Numbered from the stretch's first letter, positions 1-10,287 are shown. The stretch: 64,000 nt of DNA from Lepidostoma basale (GCA_022606425.2 JAHDVF020000223.1:1183095-1247094); one strand, 5' to 3'. A program made the numbers and translations. Notes: generated by a model from the letters alone, not told the origin.

Positions 1-59
1 TGTCTATTAGAAGCCACAAACCTAAGTGGAATTAAACTAAATATATATTATTCATTTTT

Positions 60-209
60 AGACCACAAAAAGGTGGACGGATGATGTCATCCAACTAGCG
101 GGTCGTAGGTGGCAACAGATAGCTCAAGATATAAAATGTTGGAAGAGTTTAGAAAAGGCCTATATCGAGTTGTGGAGTAAGAAAGGCTGGGAAGAAGAAG
201 ATACATAAT
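60..209 (+). pseudogene. 3' end of a non-LTR retrotransposon (C-terminal remnant)
   Basis: One frame reads RPQKRWTDDVIQLAGRRWQQ, then about 25 more residues to a stop near 208. This is the arginine-rich C-terminal tail that follows the reverse transcriptase in RTE-like insect LINEs (pattern GRPxxRWxDD...W...A...R..W). No RT domain is present, so this is a 5'-truncated dead copy. The same kind of tail recurs at 12.4, 15.2 and 53.0 kb. Confidence 0.6.
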
Positions 210-272
210 GAAGGAATTAAAAAAATCTTAAATTTTTCATTATTTACTAATTTCATTTGATAATGCCTTAAA

Positions 273-565
273 ACATAGGTTTCCAATCTTTTCTGGTCCA
301 CCGCCCCCTTTACAAGGAAAATTAACGTTCAACGCCCCCCTCACATAAAAGTTATTCCAAAAAAGAGAAAATGATTAGGTACAATACATACAATAACAAA
401 ATAAACAATTATTTATGTTTAATTTGCTTTATTAGTACCTACCTATGTGATTAGCGTGTTTTTTTTGTCTTTTTGACAATATTTTTTTATCTGCCCACGC
501 TCGCTGCCCCCCTGAAAGTCTCAAACGCCCACAAAGGGGCGTTATCGCCCACTTTGAGAAACTAG
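273..565. mobile_element. hAT-like MITE (293 bp) with near 8-bp target duplication
   Basis: The left end (CATAGGTTTCCAATC...GCCCCC) and the reverse complement of the right end (CTAGTTTCTCAAAG...GCCCC) form imperfect terminal inverted repeats. The flanks are GCCTTAAA (265-272) and GCCTTAGA (566-573), an 8-bp duplication with one mismatch, as expected for hAT. The insertion interrupts a copy of the foldback repeat family ('gataatgcctta...'), whose sequence resumes after 565. No coding capacity is visible. Confidence 0.5.
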
Positions 566-667
566 GCCTTAGAAGGACGACACACGTCATTCCATCTAAA
601 ATATAATGAAACTCCTAGAAGACGTTTTCATTCATATTAATTGTTTAATATGGAGTTTTACGTCATT
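566..667 (+). repeat. half copy of foldback repeat family F1 (hammerhead-like arm)
   Basis: The segment reads 'ccttagaaggacgacacacg', a decayed GAAACATGTC region, then 'gacgttttcattcatattaa' and 'ggagttttacgtcatt'. The same series occurs at 23.1, 40.9 and 58.5 kb. The upstream part of the arm lies left of the hAT insertion at 247-272. Confidence 0.6.
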
Positions 668-1155
668 TATTCTATGGTCGCCATACTTTGTGTTGTATTT
701 GTTTTATTTGTCTTTTTCTTTTTTATATACTTTGTATACAACACTAATTTTAGTTTAGTTAGCTTTGTATCTTCTTCTTTCTGTGTCCTGTCAGGTCTCC
801 CTAACGTTGACTATCACCCTCTTCATAGTGATGACCTGGGGAAAAATATCCAGAGTGGTGTCCCCTTGCCTTCTCTGGAGGATTTTCTGTCTGGGTTACC
901 TTCCCTTAGCTGGGTGTATCCAGTTTTATGGCGCTGGAAGCTCGCCATTCGTCCTCTCTCTATCTGCTATGGCACTAAGTAATATGTGCCACATTGGCCG
1001 GGGTTCGCGGGGTCTTTAAAAGACCTCTCGTGGACGCTAGAGAGTTGGACTTGATAGTAGTGTTGCTGTTGTAAATGCAACATGGCGCCTTACGACATTT
1101 TGTAGAGGCATACTTTAGTGTTGAATACAAAGTATATTAAAAAGAAAAATACTAA
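668..1155. mobile_element. 488-bp insertion with 12-bp target duplication, family unknown
   Basis: The 12-mer TTTTACGTCATT occurs exactly at 656-667 and 1156-1167 and frames this segment, so it is an insertion into the F1 repeat. An inner inverted repeat of about 35 bp (711-745 against 1114-1150, 'actttgtatacaacacta' type) lies near the two ends. The interior (about 800-880) shares the 'cttcatagtgatgacctggg' block with 48540-48600. No protein is recognised. The ORFs across it have no familiar motif. Confidence 0.55.
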
Positions 1156-1275
1156 TTTTACGTCATTGTTTAACTAACTAACTAACTAACTAACCATCAC
1201 GCCGTCTCCCCGAAGGGGTAGGCAGAAAGAATGGACTGCCACACCTTTCTTTCCTGACATATTTCTCTCGCTTCC

Positions 1276-2436
1276 TCAACATTCATACATCGTGTCATGC
1301 ACGCGTCGATTTCTCTGACTCCTCACATGGCCGACATTCAATATTTGATTTATTTGATCGTGCCACGTTTTCCTTGGTCTTCCTATATTTCTGGTACCAT
1401 TTACATCATTAACATATAATTTTTTTACCATTCTTTCTTCATTCATTCTTTTCATATGTCCAAACCATCTTAATGATCCTTTCATTATTTTGTTCGTGAC
1501 ACCATCATTCGCACCGCATTCACTTCTTATATTTTCATTCGACACTCTATCGTACACAGAATATCCACACATTCGTCTAAGAGATCTCATTTCTACTGCA
1601 TTTATTATACTTTCATCCTTCTTTTGCCAGTTCCATGCTTCGCTTCCATACATAAGGGTTGGTAGAAGAACACCATTGTGCACTGCCATTCTAGCTTTTT
1701 TGGATAGGTTTTTGTTTGTGATGACAACTTTAAGTGCACCATTTACTTTGTTGCCTGCCCCAACCCTTCTTTCAATATCCCTCTCCACTCTCCCATCTCT
1801 TGTAAACATACTACCTAAATACACAAACTCAGCTACTTGCTCCAAGTTTTCACCATTCACGCTAATGTTGCAGACTGTCGTGGTTTCTTCCTTTTCAAAA
1901 ATCATTACTTTGGACTTATTAACATTCATCATCAGATCATTTCGCATGCATACCTTATACATACAATTCACCAGGACTTGTAGTTCATGCTCGTTGTCAG
2001 CAAGTAGGACAGCGTCATCCGCATACAAGAGACAGCTTACTGACACTCCGCTCATTTTGGCACCTACATCCAACCCCTTCAGCTCTCTCATACAATTGTC
2101 CATATACAGATTAAATAACCACGGGGACATTACGCAACCTTGTTTGACACCTTTATTGATATCAAACCAGGCTGTAAGATCTCCATTTACTCTGACACTA
2201 GCAGTGCTTTCCGTGTATAGCGACTTAATGGCCGTGATCAGTTTTGTACTTATTCCATATTCAGACAATATTTTCCACAACTTTTCTCTATTAACGTAAT
2301 CATATGCCTTTTGTAAGTCGACAAATGCACAGAAAAGTTTGCGATTTTTGGCCAGAAACTTCTCTGTCAATGTACGAAGTCCAAAATTTGATCCATACAT
2401 CCTCTGCCATTCATAAAGGCACCTTGCACATCCCAA
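1276..2436 (-). pseudogene. reverse transcriptase C-terminal half and tail of the RTE-like element
   Basis: This 386-codon frame would copy element RNA into DNA at the nicked target. It contains AFVDLQKAYD (residues 37-46, RT motif A aspartate), GVKQGCVMSPWLFN (about 96-109), and the catalytic YADD box (138-141). These are followed by FVYLGSMFTRDG and a tail with MRSLRRMCGYSVYD, SLRWFGHMKRM and GRPRKTWHDQI. The first 20 or so residues are out of register with the upstream ORF (2367-4136), which they overlap by 70 bp. One frameshift therefore separates the N- and C-terminal halves of RT. All visible catalytic residues are intact, so the lesion looks fairly recent. Confidence 0.85.
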
Positions 2437-4136
2437 ACTTTGTCACTCGTCAATTTTCTTACTCTTTCTATTAAAATTCTGCCATAGACTTTACCAACGA
2501 CACTCAAAAGACTAATAGCTCTGTGGTTTCCACATTCCATACGCGATCCTTTTCCTTTGTACAGGGGCATAATTACTGCTCTCCTCCAGTCTAGCGGCGT
2601 ATATCCCTCCTCCAAGCACTGGTTAAATAACTTACATAACCATGTAGAAACCACTTCGCCACCGCTTTTAATAAAGTCTATGGCAATACAATCAAACCCA
2701 ACAGCTTTTCCACTTTTCATTGCACTCACGGATCTTTTCATCTCATTCGTACTTATTTTTTCAATATTATCATTCATAGGTCCCGCACTCGCACTAGCTG
2801 TTATACTTTCGATCACGCTTGTATCACCACCATACATCTCCTTAAAATATTCCATCCATCTTTCTTGTATGATCTTACTCTCCGTTAACATTCTTCCCTC
2901 GTTGTCTAAAATTGCTTTCACACATCCACTATCAGGAGGATTTCGGGCTTTTTTAACTTCTTTCCAAAACATTTTTAAATTTGCTTGGAAGTTGTTTGTC
3001 ATTTTGAGCCCTTCTTCCTCCTTCAGCTTTTCTTTCCGCGCTTTCACTACCGACTTCACTCTCTTCTTGCATACCTTATACAAATCTTTTGCTCTTTCAT
3101 ACTTAACTCTGTCATTCTTATTTATCGACAACATATTCAACCAAGCATCTTTCTTCTCTTTAACAGCAATCTTTACGTCATCATTCCACCATGCATCCCC
3201 TTTCCTTCTTCCTTGTACACACACACCACACGATTCTTTCGCTGATTCACACAAACTCTCCTTCAAGTATTTCCAGGTCTCGTCAATACTCAACTCACTT
3301 ACATCCCGCTCACTCAATCTATCTTTCACTTTTCTTACGAAATTATTTCTTACGTCATTGTTTTGCAGTTTTTCAACTTTGACTCTAGTCGGTGCGGCTA
3401 CTGTTTTGCTTCTTCTGGTTCGCCATCCCCGGAATAAGATCAATTTTGCCACTACTAAAAAATGATCCGTTTCCAGTTCGGCTCCCCTGAAGACCCTTGA
3501 ATCAACAGTATCCGCCCGTAATCTAGAGTCTACAATGACGTAATCTATAATGGACCTTTCAAATCCTCTTTCCCAAGTATAGAGATGGATTCTCTTATGA
3601 TCGAAGATGGTATTTGATACAAAGAGACCCCACTCTATACACAATTCAAGCAGTCTCCTTCCATTATCATTTATTCGTCTATCACCAAACGTACCCAGAC
3701 ATTCCTCGTACCCACTCCTACGGATTCCCACCCAACCGTTCATATCACCTGCTATTATCAATCTTTCGTTTTCACTCTTACACACCAATGTCTCTCTCAC
3801 TTTGTCCCAAAACTCATCTTTACTCGCCTCATTTTCGTTGTTACCAGGGGCGTATCCAATTAAAAGGAAAACTCTTGTTAACCCGATCTTGAAGCGAATC
3901 CACATGAGTCTTGGGCTAACACATTTATACCCTTTCATACATTCTACCATCCTTGGAGCTAGCACCGCCGCCACGCCTTGGCATGCTCTGTGGTCATTCG
4001 GCACACCCGACCACAGAACAAGCTTATCCGCATGCTCCAAGGAACCACACTCTTTCATCATACATTCAGTCACACATAAAACATCTAAACACTTATTATC
4101 CATTTCTGCACACATCTCATTCAACTTTCCTTCCAT
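2367..4136 (-). pseudogene. endonuclease and N-terminal RT of the RTE-like element
   Basis: This 589-codon frame encodes an exonuclease/endonuclease/phosphatase-fold nuclease that nicks target DNA. Visible motifs are E24 (CVTEC), GDMN at 130-133, TW at 187-188, IIDYV (D198), and TDH at 223-225. The N-terminal metal-binding motif TWNIRGG lies upstream of the listed methionine in the same frame. A stop codon just before it means the true start is lost or frameshifted. After a charged linker the RT begins (AVGFDCIAIDFIK, VIMPLYKGKGS, NHRAISLLSVVGKVYG, QGAFMNGRG), then the frame breaks. It continues in 1276-2436. Confidence 0.85.
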
Positions 4137-4230
4137 ACCTCCCCTTATATTCCATGTACCGATGCATCATTCCACCCTTCTCTGTTCGCCCCTGCGGGAG
4201 ATGCGGTGTGATGGGTTGCGGACCTCATCG

Positions 4231-4363
4231 CCTAAAAGTTTTCATTTCTGATGTTCTCAGCAGATTCTTTGTTTTGATTTCACTTCATATTTCTATATCG
4301 TGTGCCTTGATTAGGCTGTGTTGTTTGCTAATATAGCTATTTAATTCCATAAACATAATAAAT
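4231..4363 (-). repeat. 133-bp exact repeat, copy 1 (RTE 5' UTR side)
   Basis: This stretch is identical base for base to 5822-5954, starting 'cctaaaagttttcatttctg' in both. Here it sits just upstream of the RTE coding region, so it is probably element 5' UTR. Confidence 0.7.
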
Positions 4364-4436
4364 AAATAAATATTCATTATTTACATTGAACTTCTATCAA
4401 GAAGTTTGAAATAACAACATTAATATTAAGATCAGC

Positions 4437-4650
4437 GATGTCGAAGATGTTGTGCAATGGGGAAGACTGAGAAGACATTACTGGATATATCATGTGGAGA
4501 GAGTGTATTCTGAAAGAGTGATAAGTAAAGCGGCAATCGACCTCCAGGAAGACCATTTAAAGATGGCGAGATATTTGGGCATCTTCTCCCCAAGAACAGA
4601 CTCCGAGATATAACAGGACCCAGTCCTTAATAAAGCAGAAGAAGATTTGT
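4437..4650 (+). pseudogene. LINE C-terminal remnant
   Basis: Broken frames read WGRLRRHYWIYHVERVYSER, then in the neighbouring frame a PPGRPFKDG-like segment. This matches the '(R)xWxGHVxRM...GRPxxRW' tail of insect LINEs, with stops and shifts. It belongs to a family other than the main RTE-like one. Confidence 0.5.
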
Positions 4651-4744
4651 CGTTTTATTTATGAATAATTTATTTGTCAAATAATTATTTTTTGCGCTTG
4701 TAATATTACATCGAATGAGGATGAAATACAGCCAATACTTTTTG

Positions 4745-5253
4745 AATATTGTGAGTATTGGATATTGAAAGAAGGGTTGGGGCAGGCAACAAAGTGAATG
4801 GTGATACTCTGTGTATGACGAATGTGTAGATACTCTGTGTATGATAGTGTCAAATGAAAATATAAGAAGTGAATGTGTTGCGAATGATGGTGTTATGAAC
4901 AAAATAATGAAAGGATCATTAAGATGGTTTAGACACATGGAAATAATGAATGAAGAAAGATTGGTAAAAAAAGTGATGTAAATGGAACTAGTTATAGAGG
5001 TAGATCGAGGAAATCGAGGTAGATCGACGACCTTCGTGGCAGAGTGGTAAGAGCTCTGATTCCCATTCCGAAGGTTCTGGGTTCGATTCCCGGCGACGGC
5101 AGTGTGATTGTCACATTGTCTTTGGTCTGGCGTAGTATTCACGTGACAATAAAATGGCGATAGATTGGCTACCTGTCACATGTCACGAGAATCAATATAT
5201 CAGCTTAAAAAAAAATGTACACTGTAATTGGGTTCAAGCAACCTGTTGTATAC

Positions 5254-5319
<66 letters not shown>

Positions 5320-5460
5320 GTGGCACGATCAAATAAATCAAATATTGAATGTCGGCCACGTGAGGAGTCAGAAATGGACGCACGAGAAATATGTCAGGAA
5401 ACAAAAGTGTGGCAGTCCATTCATTCTACCTACCCCTTCGGGGAGACGGCTTGATGGTTA
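4745..5460 (+). mobile_element. RTE-like fragment interrupted by a SINE
   Basis: The two parts 4745-5020 and 5319-5460 match the 3' quarter of the reference RTE-like copy ('gaaaggatcattaagatggt' before the break, 'cgtggcacgatcaaataaat' after it). The first part also has an internal deletion, with a duplicated 'gatactctgtgtatga' motif. The 3' end is the usual 'ccccttcggggagacggc'. Confidence 0.8.
5027..5318 (+). mobile_element. tRNA-derived SINE with 63-nt poly(A) tail
   Basis: The head has pol III promoter boxes: A box TGGCAGAGTGG and B box GGTTCGATTCC. The body reads 'tttggtctggcgtagtattc...caataaaatggcgatagatt'. The tail module 'aattgggttcaagcaacctg' is followed by an uninterrupted run of 63 A (5256-5318). 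It sits inside an RTE-like copy, splitting 'gaggaaa|acgtggcac'. Other copies are at 5963, 7846, 27188 and 49893. The long pure A run suggests a young insertion. Confidence 0.75.
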
Positions 5461-5821
5461 GTTAGTTAATAAGTTCCATACATATAATACTAATAATATT
5501 AAATTAATTTAACATAATTATATGCACACTACTAAACATGATCAGTTCATATTATCTGATGTCTGTATGTCGAGCTGCTTGGAAGAAAGCTGCTACTCTT
5601 CGAACGAGATCCAACTGTCCTTGCATCCTTAAAGCAGTCTTCGTGATGAACGTTGACTAGGTGGGATTTCATTTGCCGCAATGTTAGGGATTCTGGAGTT
5701 ATCCATTCTCTTTACACGATCCTTCTGGAATCTTCTCAATCTCAATCGTGAAATATCATGCCATAGTTTTGTCTTAATTTTCATTCAAGATTTGACATCT
5801 AAAGGTTCTCCCTGTGATTGA
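5461..5821. other. no gene; possible decayed coding remnant on the minus strand
   Basis: On the minus strand 5570-5815 reads TKLWHDISRLRLRRFQKDRV and, in a second frame, MKSHLVNVHHEDCF. Both look protein-like (the latter resembling a C2H2/BED finger tail) but the frames are broken. No function is assigned. Confidence 0.25.
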
Positions 5822-5954
5822 CCTAAAAGTTTTCATTTCTGATGTTCTCAGCAGATTCTTTGTTTTGATTTCACTTCATATTTCTATATCGTGTGCCTTG
5901 ATTAGGCTGTGTTGTTTGCTAATATAGCTATTTAATTCCATAAACATAATAAAT
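5822..5954. repeat. 133-bp exact repeat, copy 2
   Basis: Identical to 4231-4363 but with no adjacent RTE coding sequence. It is either a 5'-end-only relic of the RTE-like element or an older dispersed repeat on which the element's upstream region sits. Confidence 0.65.
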
Positions 5955-5962
5955 ATTTTACT

Positions 5963-6090
5963 AACTTTGTGGCAGAGTGGCAAGAGCTATGATTGCCACA
6001 CCGAAGGTCACGGATTTGTTTCCGGCGACAGGGCGCTTGAAGAAGAAGAAGAAGAATTGGGTTCAAACGGCCTGTTGTATACAAAACAGC
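5963..6090 (+). mobile_element. SINE copy with deleted body
   Basis: A box 'gtggcagagtggcaagagc' and a decayed B box ('cggatttgtttccggc') are joined, after a (GAA)n run, directly to the tail module 'aattgggttcaaacggcctg'. The middle body seen in the copy at 5027 is missing. Confidence 0.6.
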
Positions 6091-6659
6091 TAAAAGTCAA
6101 GAGGACTAAAACTAAAATATTATAAAAGATTTTTTTACTAATTGTGGATGCCTAATTCTTTTTAAGAATACATGTATGCATTCAGTTTTGTAAACACTTG
6201 CTTACTCAGTTTCTGTTAAGCAAAGACAATTTTCGCAAGTGGATTCCTACAAGTTTGAGTGCATATTACGCAACTTATCGCAACCTGCGTGTTGCGGCTT
6301 ACAAGCAATTTATCCACAATGAATTGCACTTGCGGAAGTCGGATATTTTCTCGTTAATGAACGCTGCAATTTAAAGGGGGATAGAATTAATTTAGATATT
6401 AGAGACATAAGCGAGGACACGTTTCCCTCCTATAAACATCTCCTTGCGCTTGATGGACAGCCATGTTTGTATGATTGAGCACACAAATACCTAAGTAATA
6501 ATTGTTAAAATAAATAAGTAAAAGAGAAACGCCAATATTGCCCTACGTATGCAGTTGAAGTGCAGCAGACGCCGCGTTTTCCAAGGTAGTTTGTTTTATT
6601 TAGAAAAATACAGAAAAACAAATACATGCAACTGAAGAGTAAAGTCCAAATCTAAAATA
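6091..6659. other. intergenic, nothing recognised
   Basis: AT-rich, with no open frame of interest, no inverted termini, and no copy elsewhere in the window that I noticed. Confidence 0.4.
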
Positions 6660-7030
6660 CCCGTGTCAGACCGATAACGAAATATGGCATTAAAACAAGA
6701 GCTGGCACAGGTTGAATTTAATCACTTCTCAGAACTCTAGTGACTACGAGTGACCCAAAGAGCCATGGAAAGAGCCATATTAGGAAAAAGTCTAAGACAT
6801 CATCCACCGGGTGACGACTCTAAAATGGCAATGCAGGTCACGTAGCCAGAAGCTCAGATGAAAAGTGGACAGGAAGACTGCTGATTTGGAGACCGTGGAC
6901 GGCAAAGAAAAGTGCTGGGCGACCGCAACTACGGTGGAAGGATGATCTGAACAGACACGTCGGAATAACCTGGATGCAGTCTGCGCAGGAGTGGACGGGA
7001 ATAGGCTTAGGAAGAAGAAGATGAAGAACT
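6660..7030 (+). pseudogene. LINE C-terminal remnant
   Basis: Frames read RVTQRAMERAILGKSLR, then, after a shift, GHVARSSDEKWTGRLLIWRP and RPQLRWKDDLNRHVG. This is the classic tail of a second insect LINE family, heavily frameshifted. It is immediately followed by a piece of another LINE. Confidence 0.6.
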
Positions 7031-7200
7031 ATAGAGATAAAAACCCTGAGAAAAATAGCAGACCGGACTCTACGCGACAGAATGAGAAACACGACATATT
7101 AGAGAGATATTGCCCTTCATGAGAAACCAGAGGTAAGTATGCCCGGAAGACCCCCCAAGAGATGGAATGCACATCGCAAGACTTAGTGGTCTCCAACCAG
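7031..7200 (+). pseudogene. short LINE tail remnant
   Basis: One frame reads IEIKTLRKIADRTLRDRMRN, then a stop, and later MPGRPPKRWNAHR. This pattern (IxxKTLRxIxxxTxxDRxRN...GRPxxRW) is the end of another LINE family. Confidence 0.55.
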
Positions 7201-7206
7201 TTTAAG

Positions 7207-7389
7207 AAGAAGACGAAGAAAAAATACGCAAATTCAATGTAAACTATTCGAATGCAAATTCTTCAATTTAGCGTAGGTCAAGGTTAGGTTAGGTTAGGTT
7301 AGGTTAGGTTAGGTAAGAAGACGAAGAAAAAATACGCAAATTCAATGTAAACTATTCGAATGCAAATTCTTCAATTTAGCGTAGGTCAA
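7207..7389. repeat. tandem duplication (108-bp period) around a (TTAGG)n array
   Basis: A 75-bp block occurs identically at 7207-7281 and 7315-7389. Between them (7282-7313) lie six uninterrupted GGTTA units plus a partial one, the insect telomere repeat. The exact identity of the two blocks indicates a recent event. Confidence 0.85.
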
Positions 7390-7845
7390 AGTTTTCTTGA
7401 GAGTTCTTCAGGAATTGTCCCTGCTCTGTGTTCATATTCTACAGTTTTCCATCTGAATGAATAATATATGATTGTAGACAAAAACCTCACGGCTCTGCTT
7501 GCCATTTATCGGTCTCGTGTTGGATGTAACAAAGAAAATGTATTTATTCTCTTTGCTATCATTTCTTTTATCTCTAGAAAAATTATTTTTAGCTCCCGTT
7601 TGACATCTGTAAATAAATACAATACAATGTGTCGCAAAACAATGAAAATTACTTCTATTAAACAAATGAGACGTAACAAACGAACAATATTTTGACGATT
7701 CATTTAGACACAAATCAAATAAACAAGATAACACTTACAAAATTAAATATAAATAATAATAAAAAACCTAATTCCATATAAAAATAAACAAGTATGTCGA
7801 ATCCAAGAGGGTGCGTTCTTTCTAGTAGTGATACGAGAGAGTGGT
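7390..7845. other. intergenic, nothing recognised
   Basis: Short opposing ORFs exist (for example 7468-7695 and 7432-7734) but they lack known motifs and overlap each other. I treat them as chance. Confidence 0.4.
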
Positions 7846-8083
7846 AAGTTCGTGGCTGAGTGGTAAGTGCATTGACTGCCACCCCGAAGGTTCCGGGTTC
7901 GATTCCCGGCGAGGGCAGTGCAATTGTCACACTATCTTTGGTCTGGTGTAGAATTCACGTGGCAATAAAATGGCGATAGATTAGCTATCTATCACATGTC
8001 ACAAGAATCACTATGATAGCTCTAATACCCTTTACATCGATATGGCTCATGCTGTCATGATGTAAATAGCGATTCAACAAAAT
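7846..8083 (+). mobile_element. SINE copy, fullest body
   Basis: A box 'cgtggctgagtggtaagtgc', B box GGGTTCGATTCC, and body 'tttggtctggtgtagaattc...caataaaatggcgatagatt'. It continues to about 8083 through 'catcgatatggctcatgctg', longer than the other copies. It abuts the (TAAC)n tail of an RTE-like copy. Confidence 0.7.
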
Positions 8084-8085
8084 AA

Positions 8086-8121
<36 letters not shown>

Positions 8122-8903
8122 CATCACGCCGTCTCCCCGAAGGGGTAGGCAGAAAGAATGGACTGCCACACCTTTCTTTCCTGACATATTTCTCTCGCTT
8201 CCTCAACATTCATACATCGTGTCATGCACGCGCGTCGATTTCTCTGACTCCTCACATGGCCGACATTCAATATTTGATTTATTTATCGTGCCACGTTTCT
8301 TGGTCTTCCTCTATTTCTGGTACCATTTACATCATTAACATATAATTTTTTACCATTCTTTCTTCATTCATTCTTTCCATATGTCCAAACCATCTTCATG
8401 ATCCTTTCATTATTTTGTTCATGACACCATCATTCGCACCGCATTCACTTCTTATATTTTCATTCGACACTCTATCATACACAGAATATCCACACATTCG
8501 TCTAAGAGATCTCATTTCTACTGCATTTATTCTACTTTCATCCTTCCTTTGCCAGTTCCATTTGGACTTATTAACATTCATCATCAGATCATTTCGCATG
8601 CATACCTCATACATACAATTCACCAGGACTTGTAGTTCATGCTCGTTGTCAGCAAGTAGGACAGCGTCATCCGCATACAAGAGACAGCTTACTGACACTC
8701 CGCTCATTTTGGCACCTACATCCAACCCTTTCAGCTCTCTCATACAATTGTCCATATACAGATTAAATAACCACGGGGACATTACGCAACCTTGTTTGAC
8801 ACCTTTATTGATATCAAACCAGGCTGTAAGATCTCCATTTACTCTGACACTAGCAGTGCTTTCCGTGTATAGCGACTTAATGGCCGTGATCAGTTTTGTA
8901 ATA
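8084..8903 (-). mobile_element. RTE-like copy with internal deletion
   Basis: Minus-strand copy with tail (GTTA)n, C-terminal GHM/GRPRKTWHDQ region, and an intact YADDAVLLAD box. Relative to the reference copy about 280 bp are missing between 'ccagttccat' and 'ttggacttattaacattcat' (near 8560). The result is an in-frame 128-codon chimera at 8396-8782. It ends abruptly at a (TAA)n run. Confidence 0.8.
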
Positions 8904-8995
8904 ATAATAATAATAATAATATTGAATTTTCATATGAAACACCCTGTATTTAGACGTTTTAAAATTTAAATAGGATCCCTGAGACAACAAATATT
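8902..8995 (+). repeat. (TAA)n plus 'tattgaattttcatatgaaa' cassette, copy 1
   Basis: A (TAA)n tract is followed by 'cattttaaaatta.aaaaggatccctgaga'-type sequence. The same order (TAA)n - 'tattgaatattcatatgaaa' - 'aaggacccctgagatgg' recurs at 10288-10378, and without (TAA)n at 9987. Confidence 0.55.
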
Positions 8996-9014
8996 CTGTA
9001 AAAATTTAATATTT

Positions 9015-9300
9015 TTAATTAAATGTCGGCAGTATGAATGAAGAAAGAATGGTAAAAAAATATATGTTAACGATGTAAATGGAACCAGAAATAGAGGAAG
9101 ACCAAGGAAAACGTGGCACAATCAAATAAATCAAATATTTAATATCGGCCATGTGAGGTGTCAGAGAAATCGACGCGCGTGCATGACACGATGTATGAAT
9201 GTTGAGGAAGTGAGCGAAATATGTCAGGAAAGAGAAGTGTGGCAGTCCATTCATTCTGCCTACCCATTCGGGAGACGGTGTGATGGTTAGTTATTTTGTT
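9015..9300 (+). mobile_element. RTE-like 3' fragment
   Basis: Matches the reference 3' end from 'atgaatgaagaaagaatggt' through 'acgtggcacaatcaaataaa' to 'cattcgggagacggtgtgat' and (GTTA)n. Confidence 0.75.
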
Positions 9301-9529
9301 AGTTATGTCGGCAGTAAAAATTGCTATAGTGTATATACCAGACGAATGTTTTTATTCATAGATGGCGCTAGTGTGTGGATTATATAGATTAATCTTAAAA
9401 AGATTGTAATCAAATCTACATAGATGGCGTATTGAAACTGACATGTGAAGATAAGCATAGACTTGTAACATATATACAACCTCCAAAATTTGGCTTACAC
9501 GGTCATAAAAAAATAGGTGGAATGGGGAG

Positions 9530-9660
9530 TGTTGTAATTACATAAAGCGTGCGCTTAACCCAACCAATGACAGGTCATAAATCCTGTAAACACCTTGATC
9601 AACCATATTCAGTTTCCTGTTTACATCTTCGTCTATATTGAGATACAATTAAATTACTGA
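9530..9660 (-). repeat. dispersed repeat R2, copy 1
   Basis: About 120 bp matching 19555-19675 in opposite orientation ('cttcgtctatattgagatac' here, 'gtatctcaatagagacgaag' there). Function unknown. Confidence 0.5.
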
Positions 9661-9986
9661 AATTCTATTATTTGTTTCAAGTAGTAACCGTTTAATAAAA
9701 TATTTTTATTTTACAATGCTTTAACAGCCTCTCAATTTTGAATAAAATGCAAGACTAACATTATTCTTGTGGTAATAGGGACCAGGGTTTCTGATTTCTA
9801 TTTACTTAAGAATTAGTTAAACTATGAACTCACGATTTCTTGTGTAAACGTCAGAATTATTTGCACCATGCGCTTTGTACACACATCATACAAGACTGAA
9901 TAAAACAAATCTGCATGACGCGACATTTTGAAAATACTCGTTGAATAATAATTTTTAATTAACCAACCATAGGTTATATTTTGTGT
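9661..9986. other. intergenic, nothing recognised
   Basis: AT-rich, with no supported feature. Confidence 0.35.
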
Positions 9987-10287
9987 TTAGACATTTTAAA
10001 ATTAAAAAAGGATCCCTGAGATGGTTTGGACATATGGAATGAATGGACGATAGCAGAATTGTTAAAATACTATATACAAGCAGTGTGAGTAGAAACAGAA
10101 GCCGTGGAAGACCAAGGAGAGCATGGCATGACCAAATTAATCAAGTACTGAAAAGCGGCGACATTAGAAGTAGTCGGAAAAATCGAAGAGCTTGCATGAC
10201 ACGAGGTATGAATGTCGAGGAATCGAGATAAGTGTCAGGAAAGAACGGTATGCCAGTCTATCCTCTCTGTCTACCCGTCTGGATGGT
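9987..10287 (+). mobile_element. RTE-like fragment, older subfamily
   Basis: Encodes SLRWFGHM-like sequence, then GRPRRAWHDQINQVLKSGD and a decayed 3' UTR. Sequence at 9987-10144 is nearly repeated at 10339-10498, so this is part of a roughly 352-bp tandem duplication. Confidence 0.7.

Larger units (their letters stand above)
1168..4380 (-). mobile_element. RTE-like non-LTR retrotransposon, longest copy (about 3.2 kb)
   Basis: This is the reference copy of the family that dominates the window. Read on the minus strand it has a 5' UTR (about 4380-4165), an apurinic-type endonuclease, a reverse transcriptase, a basic C-terminal tail, a short 3' UTR with 'ccccttcggggagacggcgt', and a microsatellite-like tail of (GTTA)n. 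A short 3' UTR ending in a simple repeat is typical of RTE-type LINEs. The copy is nearly full length but carries a frameshift between two overlapping ORFs and lacks a clean start codon for the endonuclease. The RTE assignment rests on domain layout and tail and is not certain. Confidence 0.85.

Noticed and set aside
1490..4251. Long plus-strand ORFs (1490-2299, 2557-3465, 3607-4251)
   Set aside because: They are antisense shadows of the RTE-like endonuclease and RT on the minus strand; no motifs of their own.
5033..5105. A tRNA gene
   Set aside because: A and B boxes are present but there is no cloverleaf with a proper acceptor stem, and the unit continues into a SINE body and tail repeated elsewhere.
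5154..5454. ORFs with runs of lysine
   Set aside because: They only translate the SINE poly(A) tail.
7282..7313. A true chromosome end
   Set aside because: Only six units, with unique and repeat DNA continuing on both sides.
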